A stretch of 29,534 bases of DNA from Bacteroidales bacterium UBA3764. Lineage in GTDB: Bacteria; Bacteroidota; Bacteroidia; Bacteroidales; UBA932. Every line of letters begins with the position of its first letter. Position 1 is the first letter of the stretch. A program made the position numbers and the translations under genes. This document shows, piece by piece, positions 1-7,401 of the stretch. The notes beneath the pieces were generated by a model. The model worked only from the letters and a program-made list of their open reading frames with translations. It made no database searches and was not told where the DNA came from. The stretch covers positions 60,546 to 90,079 of the forward strand of contig DFFY01000097.1 in assembly GCA_002371115.1 (NCBI GenBank), written 5' to 3'.

Positions 1-259
1 CGTTGTTCTTGGTGGGGCAGCAGCCAATGGTGAGCCGATACGGATGCGCGCCAAAGCCCGGAACGGAGGAAAGCACCTGTGCCTGGGCCCCCTTGGGCGA
101 ATCGTCCACCAGCGAACAGTGGTACAGCGTTCCCAGCCCGTCAATGACGTCAATCTCGTCCCCGGTCCGGTGCCGCAGCACGCGCACGCAGTGCCCGCTT
201 TCCTCCGCGTCCAGCAGGCACATACCGCCGCTCACCTCGTATGCGTAGAACAGCTCCAT
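1..259 (-). CDS. rsmE: 16S rRNA m3U1498 methyltransferase RsmE, N-terminal part (cut by window edge)
   Basis: The 86 visible residues begin MELFYAYEV and continue with a pattern typical of the RsmE N-terminal PUA-like domain: a conserved HCVRVLRHRTGDEI stretch followed by DGLGTLYHC. The end at VLSSV...YRLTIGCCPTKNN is where the family passes into the SPOUT methyltransferase domain, which lies beyond the left edge. RsmE methylates N3 of U1498 in 16S rRNA, using S-adenosylmethionine. The ATG lies 3 bases after the stop of the upstream threonylcarbamoyl-AMP synthase gene, so this is the last visible gene of the mutL operon. The family call is fairly firm. The SAM-binding knot cannot be inspected. 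Confidence 0.85.
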   Translation of the reverse strand, partial: MELFYAYEVSGGMCLLDAEESGHCVRVLRHRTGDEIDVIDGLGTLYHCSLVDDSPKGAQAQVLSSVPGFGAHPYRLTIGCCPTKNN

Positions 260-262
260 GGC

Positions 263-856
263 CTATTTCCGGATAATCTCAATCTCACCGCGCAGGCCCA
301 CCTTGAGAATCTGCGACGCGCGGCCGGTGGAAGCCGTATCCACGGACGGCGGTACCACAAAATCCACGGCATCCTTGATCTCCTGCGGAATGTCGGAAAA
401 ACGCTGTGGCGTGGGTTCGCCGGAGATATTGGCCGATGTCGATACAATGGGCCGTCCCAGCTTGAATACCAGCTGTTTACACCAATCGGCCAGCGGAATG
501 CGGATGCCTACGGTGCCGTCGGCCGCCACGCAATTGGCCGCCAGGTGCCACTTGTCGCCGGTCTCCGAGCAAATGGCGCCGGGATAGATGATGGTCATGG
601 GAGCGTCGTTCACCTCCACCAGGTCCACGGCGATGGAAGGAATCTCCTTCACGTACTTGGCCACCATGTCCAGGTCGCTGGAGAGCAGCACCAGACTCTT
701 GGAATCGGCCCGTTGCTTAATCTCAAAAATGCGTGCTACCGCCGTAGCGTTGGTGGCGTCGCAGCCCAGCCCCCATACGGTGTCCGTGGGGTACAGAATG
801 GTCCCGCCTTCGCGCACCACGCGCAAGGCCTCAGCGAGTATTTCTTCCGGTTTCAT
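263..856 (-). CDS. tsaC: Threonylcarbamoyl-AMP synthase (TsaC/YrdC domain)
   Basis: This 197-residue protein has the YrdC/Sua5 fold signature: PTDTVWGL at 23-30, a Lys/Arg-rich substrate loop KQRADSKS at 47-54, and STSAN at 139-143. The family makes L-threonylcarbamoyl-AMP from threonine, bicarbonate and ATP in the cytoplasm, the first step of t6A37 formation in tRNAs that read ANN codons. It is the single-domain form, without the extra Sua5 C-terminal domain. I chose the ATG at 854-856, giving MKPEEILAEALRVV, because the family starts there; an upstream start at 898 would add 14 unrelated residues. The gene overlaps the end of the preceding nuclease-fold gene by 26 bases, suggesting translational coupling. 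Confidence 0.9.
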   Translation of the reverse strand: MKPEEILAEALRVVREGGTILYPTDTVWGLGCDATNATAVARIFEIKQRADSKSLVLLSSDLDMVAKYVKEIPSIAVDLVEVNDAPMTIIYPGAICSETGDKWHLAANCVAADGTVGIRIPLADWCKQLVFKLGRPIVSTSANISGEPTPQRFSDIPQEIKDAVDFVVPPSVDTASTGRASQILKVGLRGEIEIIRK

Positions 857-1910
857 AATACGTGGCGATAATAGGATAATGGTCTGAGTAGTCCACATGC
901 GGCACCTCGTAGGTAACCGCTTGCAGGCCAGTTGGATACAGGATATAGTCGATTCTTAACAGCGGCCACAGGGTGCGGTAGGTGGCGCCAAAGCCCTTGC
1001 CGGCCTTCACAAAGCTGTCGTGGCGGCCGCGCAGCAGGCGCATGTAGGTGTAGGAGAGGGGATTGTCGTTGAAGTCGCCCAGCACCAGCGATTGCACGGG
1101 GGCGCTGTCCACGCCGCGCATCACTTCCGCCACCTGTTTGGGCCGCTCGGTGATGGACCGGCGCATCTTGCGCTCTGTCTCTTCCACGGCGCCGTCCTTC
1201 TTCACCAAGTTGGACAGGGAAATGTTGTAACTCTCAAAGTGACAGTTATATAGCCGGAAAACACTGCTATCCAGCCGCACGTCCGTCCACAGGGCCAGGT
1301 TGGTGGAGCGCTCAAAGTTGATTTTCCCCTTGTCCGCCACGGGGCGCCGGGACAGCGTGAGGTTGCCAAAAGCGCCGCGCTTCCCGGTAAATACGTAATA
1401 CTCAGCCTTATAACCGGGGAAGTGACGCTTGATCCAATTGTCCATGGATACCTCATTGGGCAGGAAGAACTCCTGCAGGCAGATGAGGTCCGCGTCCTGG
1501 GCCCGCAGCCAGCGGCTTACGGAGTCTGCCAGGACCAGCCGGTCCGCCCCTTCCGGTCCGTGCACAAATAGCCCCACATTGTAGGAAACCACCTTCAGGG
1601 CGCCTTCCTCCGCGGGTGCAGAGCGGCGGAACTGGACGTATCGGCCAAAGAAAAAGAGCGAGGGCAGCAGAACGACAAGGAGCAGCAGGCGCATGTGGGA
1701 GCGCCGCAGCAGCGACCACACGAACAGCAGCACCGTAGCTGGCAGCACCACAGGGTAGAGCAGGCCGAAGAGCGTAAAGAACCACGCTTGGGCCGGGTCC
1801 ACCACCACGGACAGATAGGCCAGCACCAGCAGCCCCGCCATCACCAGCGACAGCGTGCCAAACGACAGGTGCGACAGCCAATGCCGCTCTTTTTTCTTGG
1901 GCGCAGCCAT
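831..1910 (-). CDS. Membrane-anchored endonuclease/exonuclease/phosphatase-family protein
   Basis: This protein has 359 residues. The N-terminus is basic (AAPKKKER) and followed by three hydrophobic segments, roughly 17-37, 43-67 and 73-89. A full EEP catalytic domain follows from about 105. The expected metal and catalytic residues are present: N111 (SYNVG), E147 (CLQEF), H224 (NCHFES), D279 and N281 (GDFND), D321 (RIDYI), and D343-H344 (SDHYP). The substrate is not predictable, since the fold covers DNases, phosphodiesterases and lipid phosphatases. The membrane anchor suggests a substrate outside the cytoplasm or at the membrane. It starts on the base after the rhomboid stop codon. The order mutL, rhomboid, EEP protein is, from memory, common in Bacteroidota. 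Confidence 0.85.
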   Translation of the reverse strand: MAAPKKKERHWLSHLSFGTLSLVMAGLLVLAYLSVVVDPAQAWFFTLFGLLYPVVLPATVLLFVWSLLRRSHMRLLLLVVLLPSLFFFGRYVQFRRSAPAEEGALKVVSYNVGLFVHGPEGADRLVLADSVSRWLRAQDADLICLQEFFLPNEVSMDNWIKRHFPGYKAEYYVFTGKRGAFGNLTLSRRPVADKGKINFERSTNLALWTDVRLDSSVFRLYNCHFESYNISLSNLVKKDGAVEETERKMRRSITERPKQVAEVMRGVDSAPVQSLVLGDFNDNPLSYTYMRLLRGRHDSFVKAGKGFGATYRTLWPLLRIDYILYPTGLQAVTYEVPHVDYSDHYPIIATYYETGRNTR

Positions 1911-2564
1911 TTATCTGTACAGTTTGCCGGTCTTGCGCCAGTAGCGGATTAGCAGCCAGCCAAACAGCGCGCCGCCCAGGTGGGCAAAATGCGCCACCCC
2001 CATCTGCGTGCCGGTGATGCCGGTAAGCAGTTCAATGCCGATAAAGATAATCACCCACCACTTGGCGTCCAGCGTCACGGGCGGGAAAATGAGCGTGAGT
2101 CTGGCCTCCGGATACAGCATGGCAAACGCCACCAGCACGCCATACACGGCACCGGACGCGCCCAGTACACCCGGAATGCTGTTGTAAATGCTTTGGGCCG
2201 ATACCCCCGGGTACTTGGCAAGGAGTTGCTGCACCTCCAGGAACTCCACGCCGGTATGCAGCAGCACGGCGCCAAAGCCGGTGATAAGGTAGAACCAGAT
2301 GAACTTTTTGGTGCCCAGGACCCTTTCCACCACCATGCCGAACATCACCAGCGAATACATGTTGAAGAAGATATGCATGAAACCGTCGTGCATGAACATG
2401 TGCGTGACGGGCTGCCACCAGCGGAACTCGGTGCTCAGCGGGAAAGCCATGGCAAAGGTGTCCTTCATGAACGCCGGGTTGATGAGCGTAGCAACAAACA
2501 TGATGACGTTCACATACAGCAGGTTGCGGGTTACAACCGGAATATTTTCAAGTGGATTGGCCAT
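1911..2564 (-). CDS. Rhomboid-family intramembrane serine protease
   Basis: This polytopic membrane protein of 217 residues carries the rhomboid catalytic dyad. The serine is S137 in GASGAVYG (135-142), and the histidine is H195 in AHFAHLGGALFG. The oxyanion-side HxxxN pattern (HIFFN, H64 and N68) is also present. Rhomboids cut transmembrane helices within the bilayer; the substrate here cannot be inferred. The length is that of a minimal six-helix rhomboid without extra domains. The ATG directly abuts the mutL stop codon with no spacer, and its own stop abuts the next gene, so mutL, this gene and the EEP gene must share a transcript. Confidence 0.9.
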   Translation of the reverse strand: MANPLENIPVVTRNLLYVNVIMFVATLINPAFMKDTFAMAFPLSTEFRWWQPVTHMFMHDGFMHIFFNMYSLVMFGMVVERVLGTKKFIWFYLITGFGAVLLHTGVEFLEVQQLLAKYPGVSAQSIYNSIPGVLGASGAVYGVLVAFAMLYPEARLTLIFPPVTLDAKWWVIIFIGIELLTGITGTQMGVAHFAHLGGALFGWLLIRYWRKTGKLYR

Positions 2565-4430
2565 TTAGAATCGTTTTTCAATTTCGTCGGCCTGGACAAT
2601 GGCGATGATGCGCCGTCCGGAGGCGGTAAATTCGGGGTTTTCACTTTGCAGGAGGGCGTCTATCAGGCGCTGGGCCTCCAGCGGGGAATTCAGGCGGGGG
2701 CTGCCGGAAGCGCCCAGGACAGCGAACTTCTGCGCCAGCGACTGTTCCATTACCTCCGGCAAGGCTTGGGTATCGTCTGAGAGGATGAGCAGGATGTCCT
2801 GCACCAGGGTCTCCACGGAGGAAGAATCGGCGCTGTAGCCTTCCGGAACGCCGTTTACCACTACGGTATCCGGGCCGAAGGGGGCCATGTCAAAGCCCAG
2901 CTGGCGGAGCATTTCCGCGTGCTCGTCCAGGGTGAGGCGGCCTTCCACGCCCACGTTCACCTGCACGGGAAAGAGGGCGGTCTGGGTAACGTGGATGCCT
3001 TCGTGGAGGGCCTTTAGGAAACGGTCCGTGAGCAGGCGTTCCCGCGCCCGGCGAATGTGTACCATCATGATGCCGCTGGCGCTTTGGGTAAGGATGAACC
3101 GGCCCTGGACCACCAGCACCTGTGCCGTGGGCAGCGTCCGGTCCTCGAACAGTGCCCCGTAGTTCGGGTTGGGGTCCGTGTACCGCCGCGTCCCACCGTC
3201 ATGCTCGGGGAACCCACCGTCATGCCCGGCCTGACCGGGCAACCCTGTCATACCGAGGCCCTTTTCTGTCATACCGAGGCCCGCAGGGCCGAGTGTATCT
3301 CCTCCCTCCTCCTGCTCAAACGGATTGTAATTCCAATCCACCCCCACTGTGGGCGTGCTGGAGGGCCGGTATTCCTGGAACTGCGTCCCCATCACGGGAA
3401 TGTCCCGTGCCTCCGGATTGTCGAACTCGATGGAGCCCGCCACGCTGGCGCGCCCCATGGCCTCTTTCACGGCAGCGAACACCGTCTGGAACAGCAGCTG
3501 GTCCTCCTCGAACTTGATTTCCGCCTTGGTGGGATGAATATTCACATCCACCGTGCCGGGATCCACGTCCAGGTAAATGAAGTAGGACGGCGTGCTGCCT
3601 TCCGGAATCAGGTTTTCATAGGCCTTCATCACGGCCTTGTTCAGGTAAGGGCTGCGGAAATAGCGCCCGTTTACAAAGAAGAACTGGTTGCCAAGCACCT
3701 TCCGGGCACTTTCCGGTTTGCCCACGTACCCCCGCAGGGTAGCGATGGAAGTATCGGCCTCAATGTCCATGAGCTCGCCGATGAGCCCCGTCCCCAGCAG
3801 GTCCTGGATGCGGAATTTGTAGCTTTTGGCGGCCTTTACCACATGGACCTCGCGTCCGTTGTGGGTGAGCGAAAAAGCAATGTCCGGCCGGGTGAGCGCC
3901 ACGCGCTGGAACTCTTCCACGATGTGCCGGAACTCTACGTTGTCGCTTTTGAGGAATTTGCGCCGCGCGGGGATGTTGTAAAAGAGGTTCCGCACGGCAA
4001 TGTTGGTGCCCACGGGGCAACTCACTTCGCGGGTTCCTTTGTTCTCGGAACCGGCCATGAGCACCTCTACGCCGGCTTCTTCGCTCCCAATGCGGGTGCG
4101 CAGGGTCACTTCCGCCACGGCGGCGATGGAGGCCAGCGCCTCTCCGCGGAAACCAAAGGTAAGGATATGGTGCAGGTCTTCCGCCGATGCGAGTTTGCTG
4201 GTGGCGTGCCGTTCAAAGCACAGGACGGCGTCGTCCGGCGTCATGCCGCAGCCGTTGTCTATCACCTGGATAAGCGTGCGGCCGGCATCGGCAATCATCA
4301 CCTTGACATCCGTTGCGCCGGCATCCACTGCGTTCTCCATGAGCTCCTTTACCACGGAGGCCGGGCGCTGGACCACTTCCCCCGCAGCAATCATGTCTGC
4401 GATATTTTTCGGTAATATCCTTAATTCCAT
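2565..4430 (-). CDS. mutL: DNA mismatch repair protein MutL
   Basis: This protein has 621 residues. The GHKL ATPase domain is complete, with E29/E32 in KELMENAVDAG, DNGCGM at 58-63, the Thr-Ser-Lys region HATSKL near 75-80, GFRGEA at 93-98, and NIHPTKAEIKF near 297-307. MutL links MutS mismatch recognition to strand removal. The linker between the ATPase and dimerisation domains (about 335-430) contains a repetitive Gly/Met/Thr-rich stretch at 380-413, encoded by short DNA repeats. In the C-terminal domain, the usual DQHAxxExxxxE metal motif is replaced by HIRRARERLLTD at 458-469, and the usual CPHGRP motif by TASGRR near 602-607. Endonuclease activity is therefore doubtful. A MITE-like element lies 13 bases upstream of the ATG. 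Confidence 0.95.
   Translation of the reverse strand: MELRILPKNIADMIAAGEVVQRPASVVKELMENAVDAGATDVKVMIADAGRTLIQVIDNGCGMTPDDAVLCFERHATSKLASAEDLHHILTFGFRGEALASIAAVAEVTLRTRIGSEEAGVEVLMAGSENKGTREVSCPVGTNIAVRNLFYNIPARRKFLKSDNVEFRHIVEEFQRVALTRPDIAFSLTHNGREVHVVKAAKSYKFRIQDLLGTGLIGELMDIEADTSIATLRGYVGKPESARKVLGNQFFFVNGRYFRSPYLNKAVMKAYENLIPEGSTPSYFIYLDVDPGTVDVNIHPTKAEIKFEEDQLLFQTVFAAVKEAMGRASVAGSIEFDNPEARDIPVMGTQFQEYRPSSTPTVGVDWNYNPFEQEEGGDTLGPAGLGMTEKGLGMTGLPGQAGHDGGFPEHDGGTRRYTDPNPNYGALFEDRTLPTAQVLVVQGRFILTQSASGIMMVHIRRARERLLTDRFLKALHEGIHVTQTALFPVQVNVGVEGRLTLDEHAEMLRQLGFDMAPFGPDTVVVNGVPEGYSADSSSVETLVQDILLILSDDTQALPEVMEQSLAQKFAVLGASGSPRLNSPLEAQRLIDALLQSENPEFTASGRRIIAIVQADEIEKRF
3194..3300. repeat. Four GTCAT-headed short repeat units inside the mutL linker
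   Basis: Plus-strand GTCAT heads occur at 3198, 3219, 3247 and 3268. The first pair is headed CACCGTCATGC, and the second pair CTGTCATACCGAGGCCC. The last unit contains a near-palindrome, GAGGCCCGCAGGGCCGAG (3276-3293). Unit 2 contains CCCGGCCTGACCGGG (3225-3239). On the coding strand the block reads as LGMTEKGLGMTGLPGQAGHD and similar, without stop codons, at MutL residues 380-413. This resembles dispersed palindromic repeats that have inserted in frame into a disordered linker. The spacings are 21, 28 and 21 bases. Confidence 0.7.
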
Positions 4431-4443
4431 ATTTTGTCGTTCC

Positions 4444-4564
4444 AGGTTCTATACCCTCTGAAACCCTTCGTCGCTTTGCTCCTCGTCCCTCCCACCGCTT
4501 CGCGGCGGGCCCCTCCCTCTAATATGGCCGAGGGTGGCCATAGGTTTCAGAGGGTATAGAACCT
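4444..4564. mobile_element. 121-bp MITE-like element with perfect 22-bp terminal inverted repeats
   Basis: The left arm at 4444-4465 begins AGGTTCTATACCC. It is the exact reverse complement of 4543-4564, which ends GGGTATAGAACCT. Both ends are flanked by TCC (4441-4443 and 4565-4567), which could be a 3-bp target duplication. The interior has no coding capacity. It holds two smaller hairpins: a CCCACCGC/GCGGCGGG stem at about 4490-4509, and a perfect TATGGCC/GGCCATA stem at 4524-4542. The element fills the space between the small membrane protein gene and mutL. No transposase is present, so it would need to be moved in trans. An alternative reading is a large intergenic RNA hairpin or terminator. 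Confidence 0.7.
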
Positions 4565-4574
4565 TCCACTCATG

Positions 4575-4886
4575 TTATAGCAATTCAAAGAATTTGGAGA
4601 TATAGATGAGCACCAGGACGATGAGGACCCCCGTAACGATGGTGATGATGGTGTGGACGGTGCGCATGTCCGAGCGGGTTTTCTGGTAGTTGCCGCCGCG
4701 GAAGGCGCCGCGCAGGCTGCTGCCGGGCACATACTCGCCGTTCTCACGGGCTTTCTCATTGGTGCCGTCCACGTCGCCGAATAGCTGACGGCGTTTTTCC
4801 TCCTCCGGGTCATAGTACCGGGGCTTGTAGTTGAACACCCGGTGCTCGTTGGTCCCGAAGAATCCAAAGTTGAACAGTTTGGCCAT
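4575..4886 (-). CDS. Small single-pass membrane protein, conserved-hypothetical type
   Basis: The function of this 103-residue protein is not recognised. The N-terminal 70 residues are soluble, charged and aromatic: FNFGFFGTNEHRVFNYKPRYYDPEEEKRR, in two blocks, then a Gly/Arg segment. One transmembrane helix follows at about 80-98 (VHTIITIVTGVLIVLVLIYI), with a short FFELL tail. With no signal peptide, the soluble part is probably cytoplasmic. It has its own TATCTTTG box at 4910-4917. The downstream MITE-like element separates it from mutL, and mutL may be reached by read-through from this promoter. Confidence 0.7.
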   Translation of the reverse strand: MAKLFNFGFFGTNEHRVFNYKPRYYDPEEEKRRQLFGDVDGTNEKARENGEYVPGSSLRGAFRGGNYQKTRSDMRTVHTIITIVTGVLIVLVLIYISKFFELL

Positions 4887-4909
4887 ATCTCAAATTCTAT
4901 AATAAACTA

Positions 4910-4917
4910 CAAAGATA
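4910..4917 (-). promoter_or_regulatory. Promoter -7 box (TATCTTTG) of the small membrane protein gene
   Basis: The minus strand reads TATCTTTG, a perfect match to the Bacteroidota -7 consensus TAnnTTTG, 23 bases before the ATG. A partial ATTG lies about 20 bases further upstream, overlapping the end of radA. Confidence 0.6.
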
Positions 4918-4928
4918 CCATTTTTACG

Positions 4929-6299
4929 CTATTTAAACAATGCGCGTACCAGGGCGGGGATGTCTGCCACTTTTACCACTTCTATGCCTTGCGGCTTTTG
5001 GTCCAGGTGGGTGTAGGAGCTCACGAAGATGCGTTTGAAGCCCACGCGGGCGGCTTCCACGGCGCGGCGGGCGGCTTGGGAAACGGGACGGATTTCTCCG
5101 CTCAGGCCCACCTCTCCGGCAAAGCATACATCGGCCGGGATGGGGTAGTCGAAGGTGGATGACAGCACGGCGCCAATGACGGCGAGGTCACACGCCGGGT
5201 CTGTGATGCGCAGGCCGCCGGCCATGTTCAGGAACACGTCCTTCTGCCCTAGCTTGAAGCCGGCGCGGCGCTCCAGTACGGCCAGGAGCATGTTTAGGCG
5301 CCTCACGTCGAAGCCCGTCGCGCTGCGCTGGGCGGTGCCATATACAGCGCTGGACACCAGGGCCTGTACCTCAAACAGGAACGGCCGGTTGCCGTCCAGC
5401 ATGGCCGATATGGCCGTGCCGCTGAGGCCTTCCTCGTGCATGGGAATGAGCATTTCCGAGGGGTTGGCCACCTCCCGGAGGCCTGTGCCGGTCATTTCGA
5501 ATACGGCCAGCTCTGAGGTGCTTCCAAAGCGGTTTTTGATGCTCCGGAGCACGCGGTACGCGCCGCGATTCTCGCCCTCGAACTGCAAAACCACATCGAC
5601 AATATGTTCCAAAATTTTGGGTCCGGCAATGGTGCCTTCCTTGGTAATGTGGCCAATCAGGAGCACCGGGATGCCTGTCGATTTGGCAAAGCGCAGCAGC
5701 TGGGCCGCCACTTCCTTGATCTGGCTCACGCTGCCGGCGGTGGAATCCACGTGCTGGCAGTACATGGTTTGCACGGAGTCCACTATCATGAGGTCCGGGG
5801 CCGTTTCTTCCGCCTGTTTGAGGATTTCGCCCATGTCCGTCTCGCTGTAAATGAGGATGCCGGAGGCGTCTCCGCCCAGGCGGTCCGCGCGCATTTTCAC
5901 TTGCTTCACGCTTTCCTCGCCGGTGACGTAGAGCGTCCTGAGGGCGGGGGAGTGCAGGGGCAGTTGCAGGGAAAGGGTACTCTTGCCGATACCCGGCTCA
6001 CCGCCCATGAGCACCAGCGAACCCTTCACGATGCCGCCGCCCAGCAGCCGGTCCACCTCGGCGCTGCCCAGGGACACGCGGTCCTCCTGTGTAGTGGACA
6101 CGTCCTTGAGCGGCTCCGGCTTGCGGGAGCCCCCGGGCACCGTCATGGCCGTGGCCTTGCTGCCGCCGGTCACCACTTCCTTCTCCACCATGGTGTTCCA
6201 TTCCCCGCACGCTGGGCATCGGCCCATCCATTTGCTGTATTCATTGCCGCAATGGCTGCAGAACCACACGGACTTGGTTTTCTTTACACTTGTTGCCAT
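4929..6299 (-). CDS. radA: DNA repair protein RadA (Sms)
   Basis: This 456-residue protein has the complete RadA architecture. There is an N-terminal zinc ribbon with C14, C17, C28 and C31, a Walker A motif GGEPGIGKST at 99-108, and the RadA-specific KNRFGS motif at 255-260. A Lon-like C-terminal domain (about 280-456) follows, including GEVGLSGEIRPV. RadA is a RecA-related, DnaB-like branch-migration motor that acts in recombinational repair. The protein is of normal length with no defects. It appears to be transcribed alone from the TATCTTTG box 6 bases before the ATG, and is divergent from the following plus-strand gene. Confidence 0.97.
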   Translation of the reverse strand: MATSVKKTKSVWFCSHCGNEYSKWMGRCPACGEWNTMVEKEVVTGGSKATAMTVPGGSRKPEPLKDVSTTQEDRVSLGSAEVDRLLGGGIVKGSLVLMGGEPGIGKSTLSLQLPLHSPALRTLYVTGEESVKQVKMRADRLGGDASGILIYSETDMGEILKQAEETAPDLMIVDSVQTMYCQHVDSTAGSVSQIKEVAAQLLRFAKSTGIPVLLIGHITKEGTIAGPKILEHIVDVVLQFEGENRGAYRVLRSIKNRFGSTSELAVFEMTGTGLREVANPSEMLIPMHEEGLSGTAISAMLDGNRPFLFEVQALVSSAVYGTAQRSATGFDVRRLNMLLAVLERRAGFKLGQKDVFLNMAGGLRITDPACDLAVIGAVLSSTFDYPIPADVCFAGEVGLSGEIRPVSQAARRAVEAARVGFKRIFVSSYTHLDQKPQGIEVVKVADIPALVRALFK

Positions 6300-6305
6300 A
6301 CCCTA

Positions 6306-6313
6306 CAAAGATA
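6306..6313 (-). promoter_or_regulatory. Promoter -7 box (TATCTTTG) of radA, nearly leaderless
   Basis: The minus strand reads TATCTTTG, a perfect TAnnTTTG match. Only 6 bases separate it from the radA ATG. As Bacteroidota transcription starts a few bases after this box, the radA mRNA should have almost no leader. No clear -33 TTTG is seen at the right distance. Confidence 0.6.
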
Positions 6314-6340
6314 CGAAATTTCCCGCTATCGCTCTATCCT

Positions 6341-6372
6341 TTTGCTTTTTTCTCGATATTTTGCTAACTTGC
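6341..6372 (+). promoter_or_regulatory. Promoter with -33 TTTG and -7 TAACTTGC
   Basis: TTTG at 6341-6344, a 20-base spacer and TAACTTGC at 6365-6372 match the Bacteroidota TTTG-N19/20-TAnnTTTG layout with one mismatch in the -7 box. The ATG of the following gene is at 6393, leaving a leader of about 14 bases. Confidence 0.55.
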
Positions 6373-6392
6373 GGGAAATAAGGTGATTGCGT

Positions 6393-7361
6393 ATGGATAT
6401 TATCGGCAAAGCATTCAACCCCGCCGGCGGCACGGAAAGGGCCGTGTGCACAAACATCGACGGCTGGATTAGCGGACTCATGGTCAAAGGGGAGGACGCC
6501 GGGCAGGCAATATCGGCCTACCTGGAGGAGGCCGGCAAACTGAAAAGCGCCATGTGGCGTGAATGCGAGGAGGTTTGGAAAGGATGGCAAAATTCTTCTC
6601 CCGCCCTGGCGTTCTACCGGAATCACAGCCTCAATGACGCCGGCCTCTGGGGTCATTGCCTGCACAAGAACAGCGGCCGCCAGCTGGGCACCTATCCGGA
6701 ATCGCCCTACACAATGAAGGCCGATATGATAGCCCTGTCCACCGACTTCATGCTCGTCCGTCCGGAGATGCTGAGTACAAGGGATGTGCTTTGTGCCGAC
6801 CGCTTCAACCTGTACTGTGGCAAAGACGCCGTGCTGCTTTCCAGCTCACCCTATGAGCGGGAAAGAGACTGGGAAAAGCTGAACAAAGCCTTCCTGGGGG
6901 CCTTCTGTGCCCTGTGCGGCGATAATCCCGAGGCGCATTGGGACGATGCCGGCAAGGTGCTCCGGGATACCCTGGGCGAAGACCATGCCTATGTGCTCAT
7001 TGTGGATGCCGACGAGTGCCGGAAGCGGGTGAATTGGAATACGCCCGAAGGACCGGCCACGGATATCCAGCTCAAGATTTCCTGGAGAAAGAAAGGCTGG
7101 GCACTCATGGATAATGAATGGGACGAGCACACGGATGAGACGGTACTGGCAAAAACCGGCGCCCTGAACTATGCGGGATTCATCGGCCTGTGCATCACGG
7201 AGATAAGCGATTCTTCCATCACCTTCCGCAACGGCGGCGACCAGTGGGTGCTGGAACCCGGAAAAACCTTGTTTTACCACTACAACGACTCCTACGAAGA
7301 CCACGAGGGCGTAGAACACCGGGACATCGATTATTCACTCTCGATAACGTGGTTGGAATGA
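6393..7361 (+). CDS. Uncharacterised cytoplasmic protein, 322 residues
   Basis: I do not recognise this protein. It has no signal peptide, membrane helix or obvious catalytic motif, and is rich in Trp, Asp, Glu and Cys (for example WRECEEVWKGW, FCALCGDN, WDEHTDE). Sequence features suggest an alpha/beta N-terminal half and a C-terminal half with beta-type segments (SSITFRNGGDQWVLEPG, DIDYSLSITWLE). I chose the ATG at 6393; a TTG at 6387 would add two residues. It is divergent from radA with its own promoter, and the next plus-strand gene also has its own -7 box 11 bases after this stop. Codon use resembles that of its neighbours. Confidence 0.75.
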   Translation: MDIIGKAFNPAGGTERAVCTNIDGWISGLMVKGEDAGQAISAYLEEAGKLKSAMWRECEEVWKGWQNSSPALAFYRNHSLNDAGLWGHCLHKNSGRQLGTYPESPYTMKADMIALSTDFMLVRPEMLSTRDVLCADRFNLYCGKDAVLLSSSPYERERDWEKLNKAFLGAFCALCGDNPEAHWDDAGKVLRDTLGEDHAYVLIVDADECRKRVNWNTPEGPATDIQLKISWRKKGWALMDNEWDEHTDETVLAKTGALNYAGFIGLCITEISDSSITFRNGGDQWVLEPGKTLFYHYNDSYEDHEGVEHRDIDYSLSITWLE

Positions 7362-7371
7362 AAAAAATGAC

Positions 7372-7379
7372 TATCTTTG
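7372..7379 (+). promoter_or_regulatory. Promoter -7 box (TATCTTTG) of the 95-residue protein gene
   Basis: TATCTTTG matches TAnnTTTG exactly and lies 22 bases before the ATG at 7402. The -33 region would fall in the end of the preceding gene, and no good TTTG is seen there. Confidence 0.55.
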
Positions 7380-7401
7380 CATCGAATTAATTCAGAAAGA
7401 C

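Noticed and set aside
44..871. A 275-residue plus-strand frame across rsmE and tsaC
   Set aside because: It runs antisense to two recognisable housekeeping genes and crosses their boundary, as shadow frames do.
3057..4415. A 452-residue plus-strand open frame antisense to mutL
   Set aside because: It lies wholly within mutL, which has full family support. Composition (His-, Gly- and Val-rich without motifs) is that of a shadow frame in GC-rich coding DNA.
4444..4564. The inverted repeat before mutL as an ordinary intrinsic terminator
   Set aside because: The arms are 77 bp apart, there is no T-run after either arm, and the ends carry matching TCC flanks. These fit a MITE-like element better, although an RNA role is not excluded.
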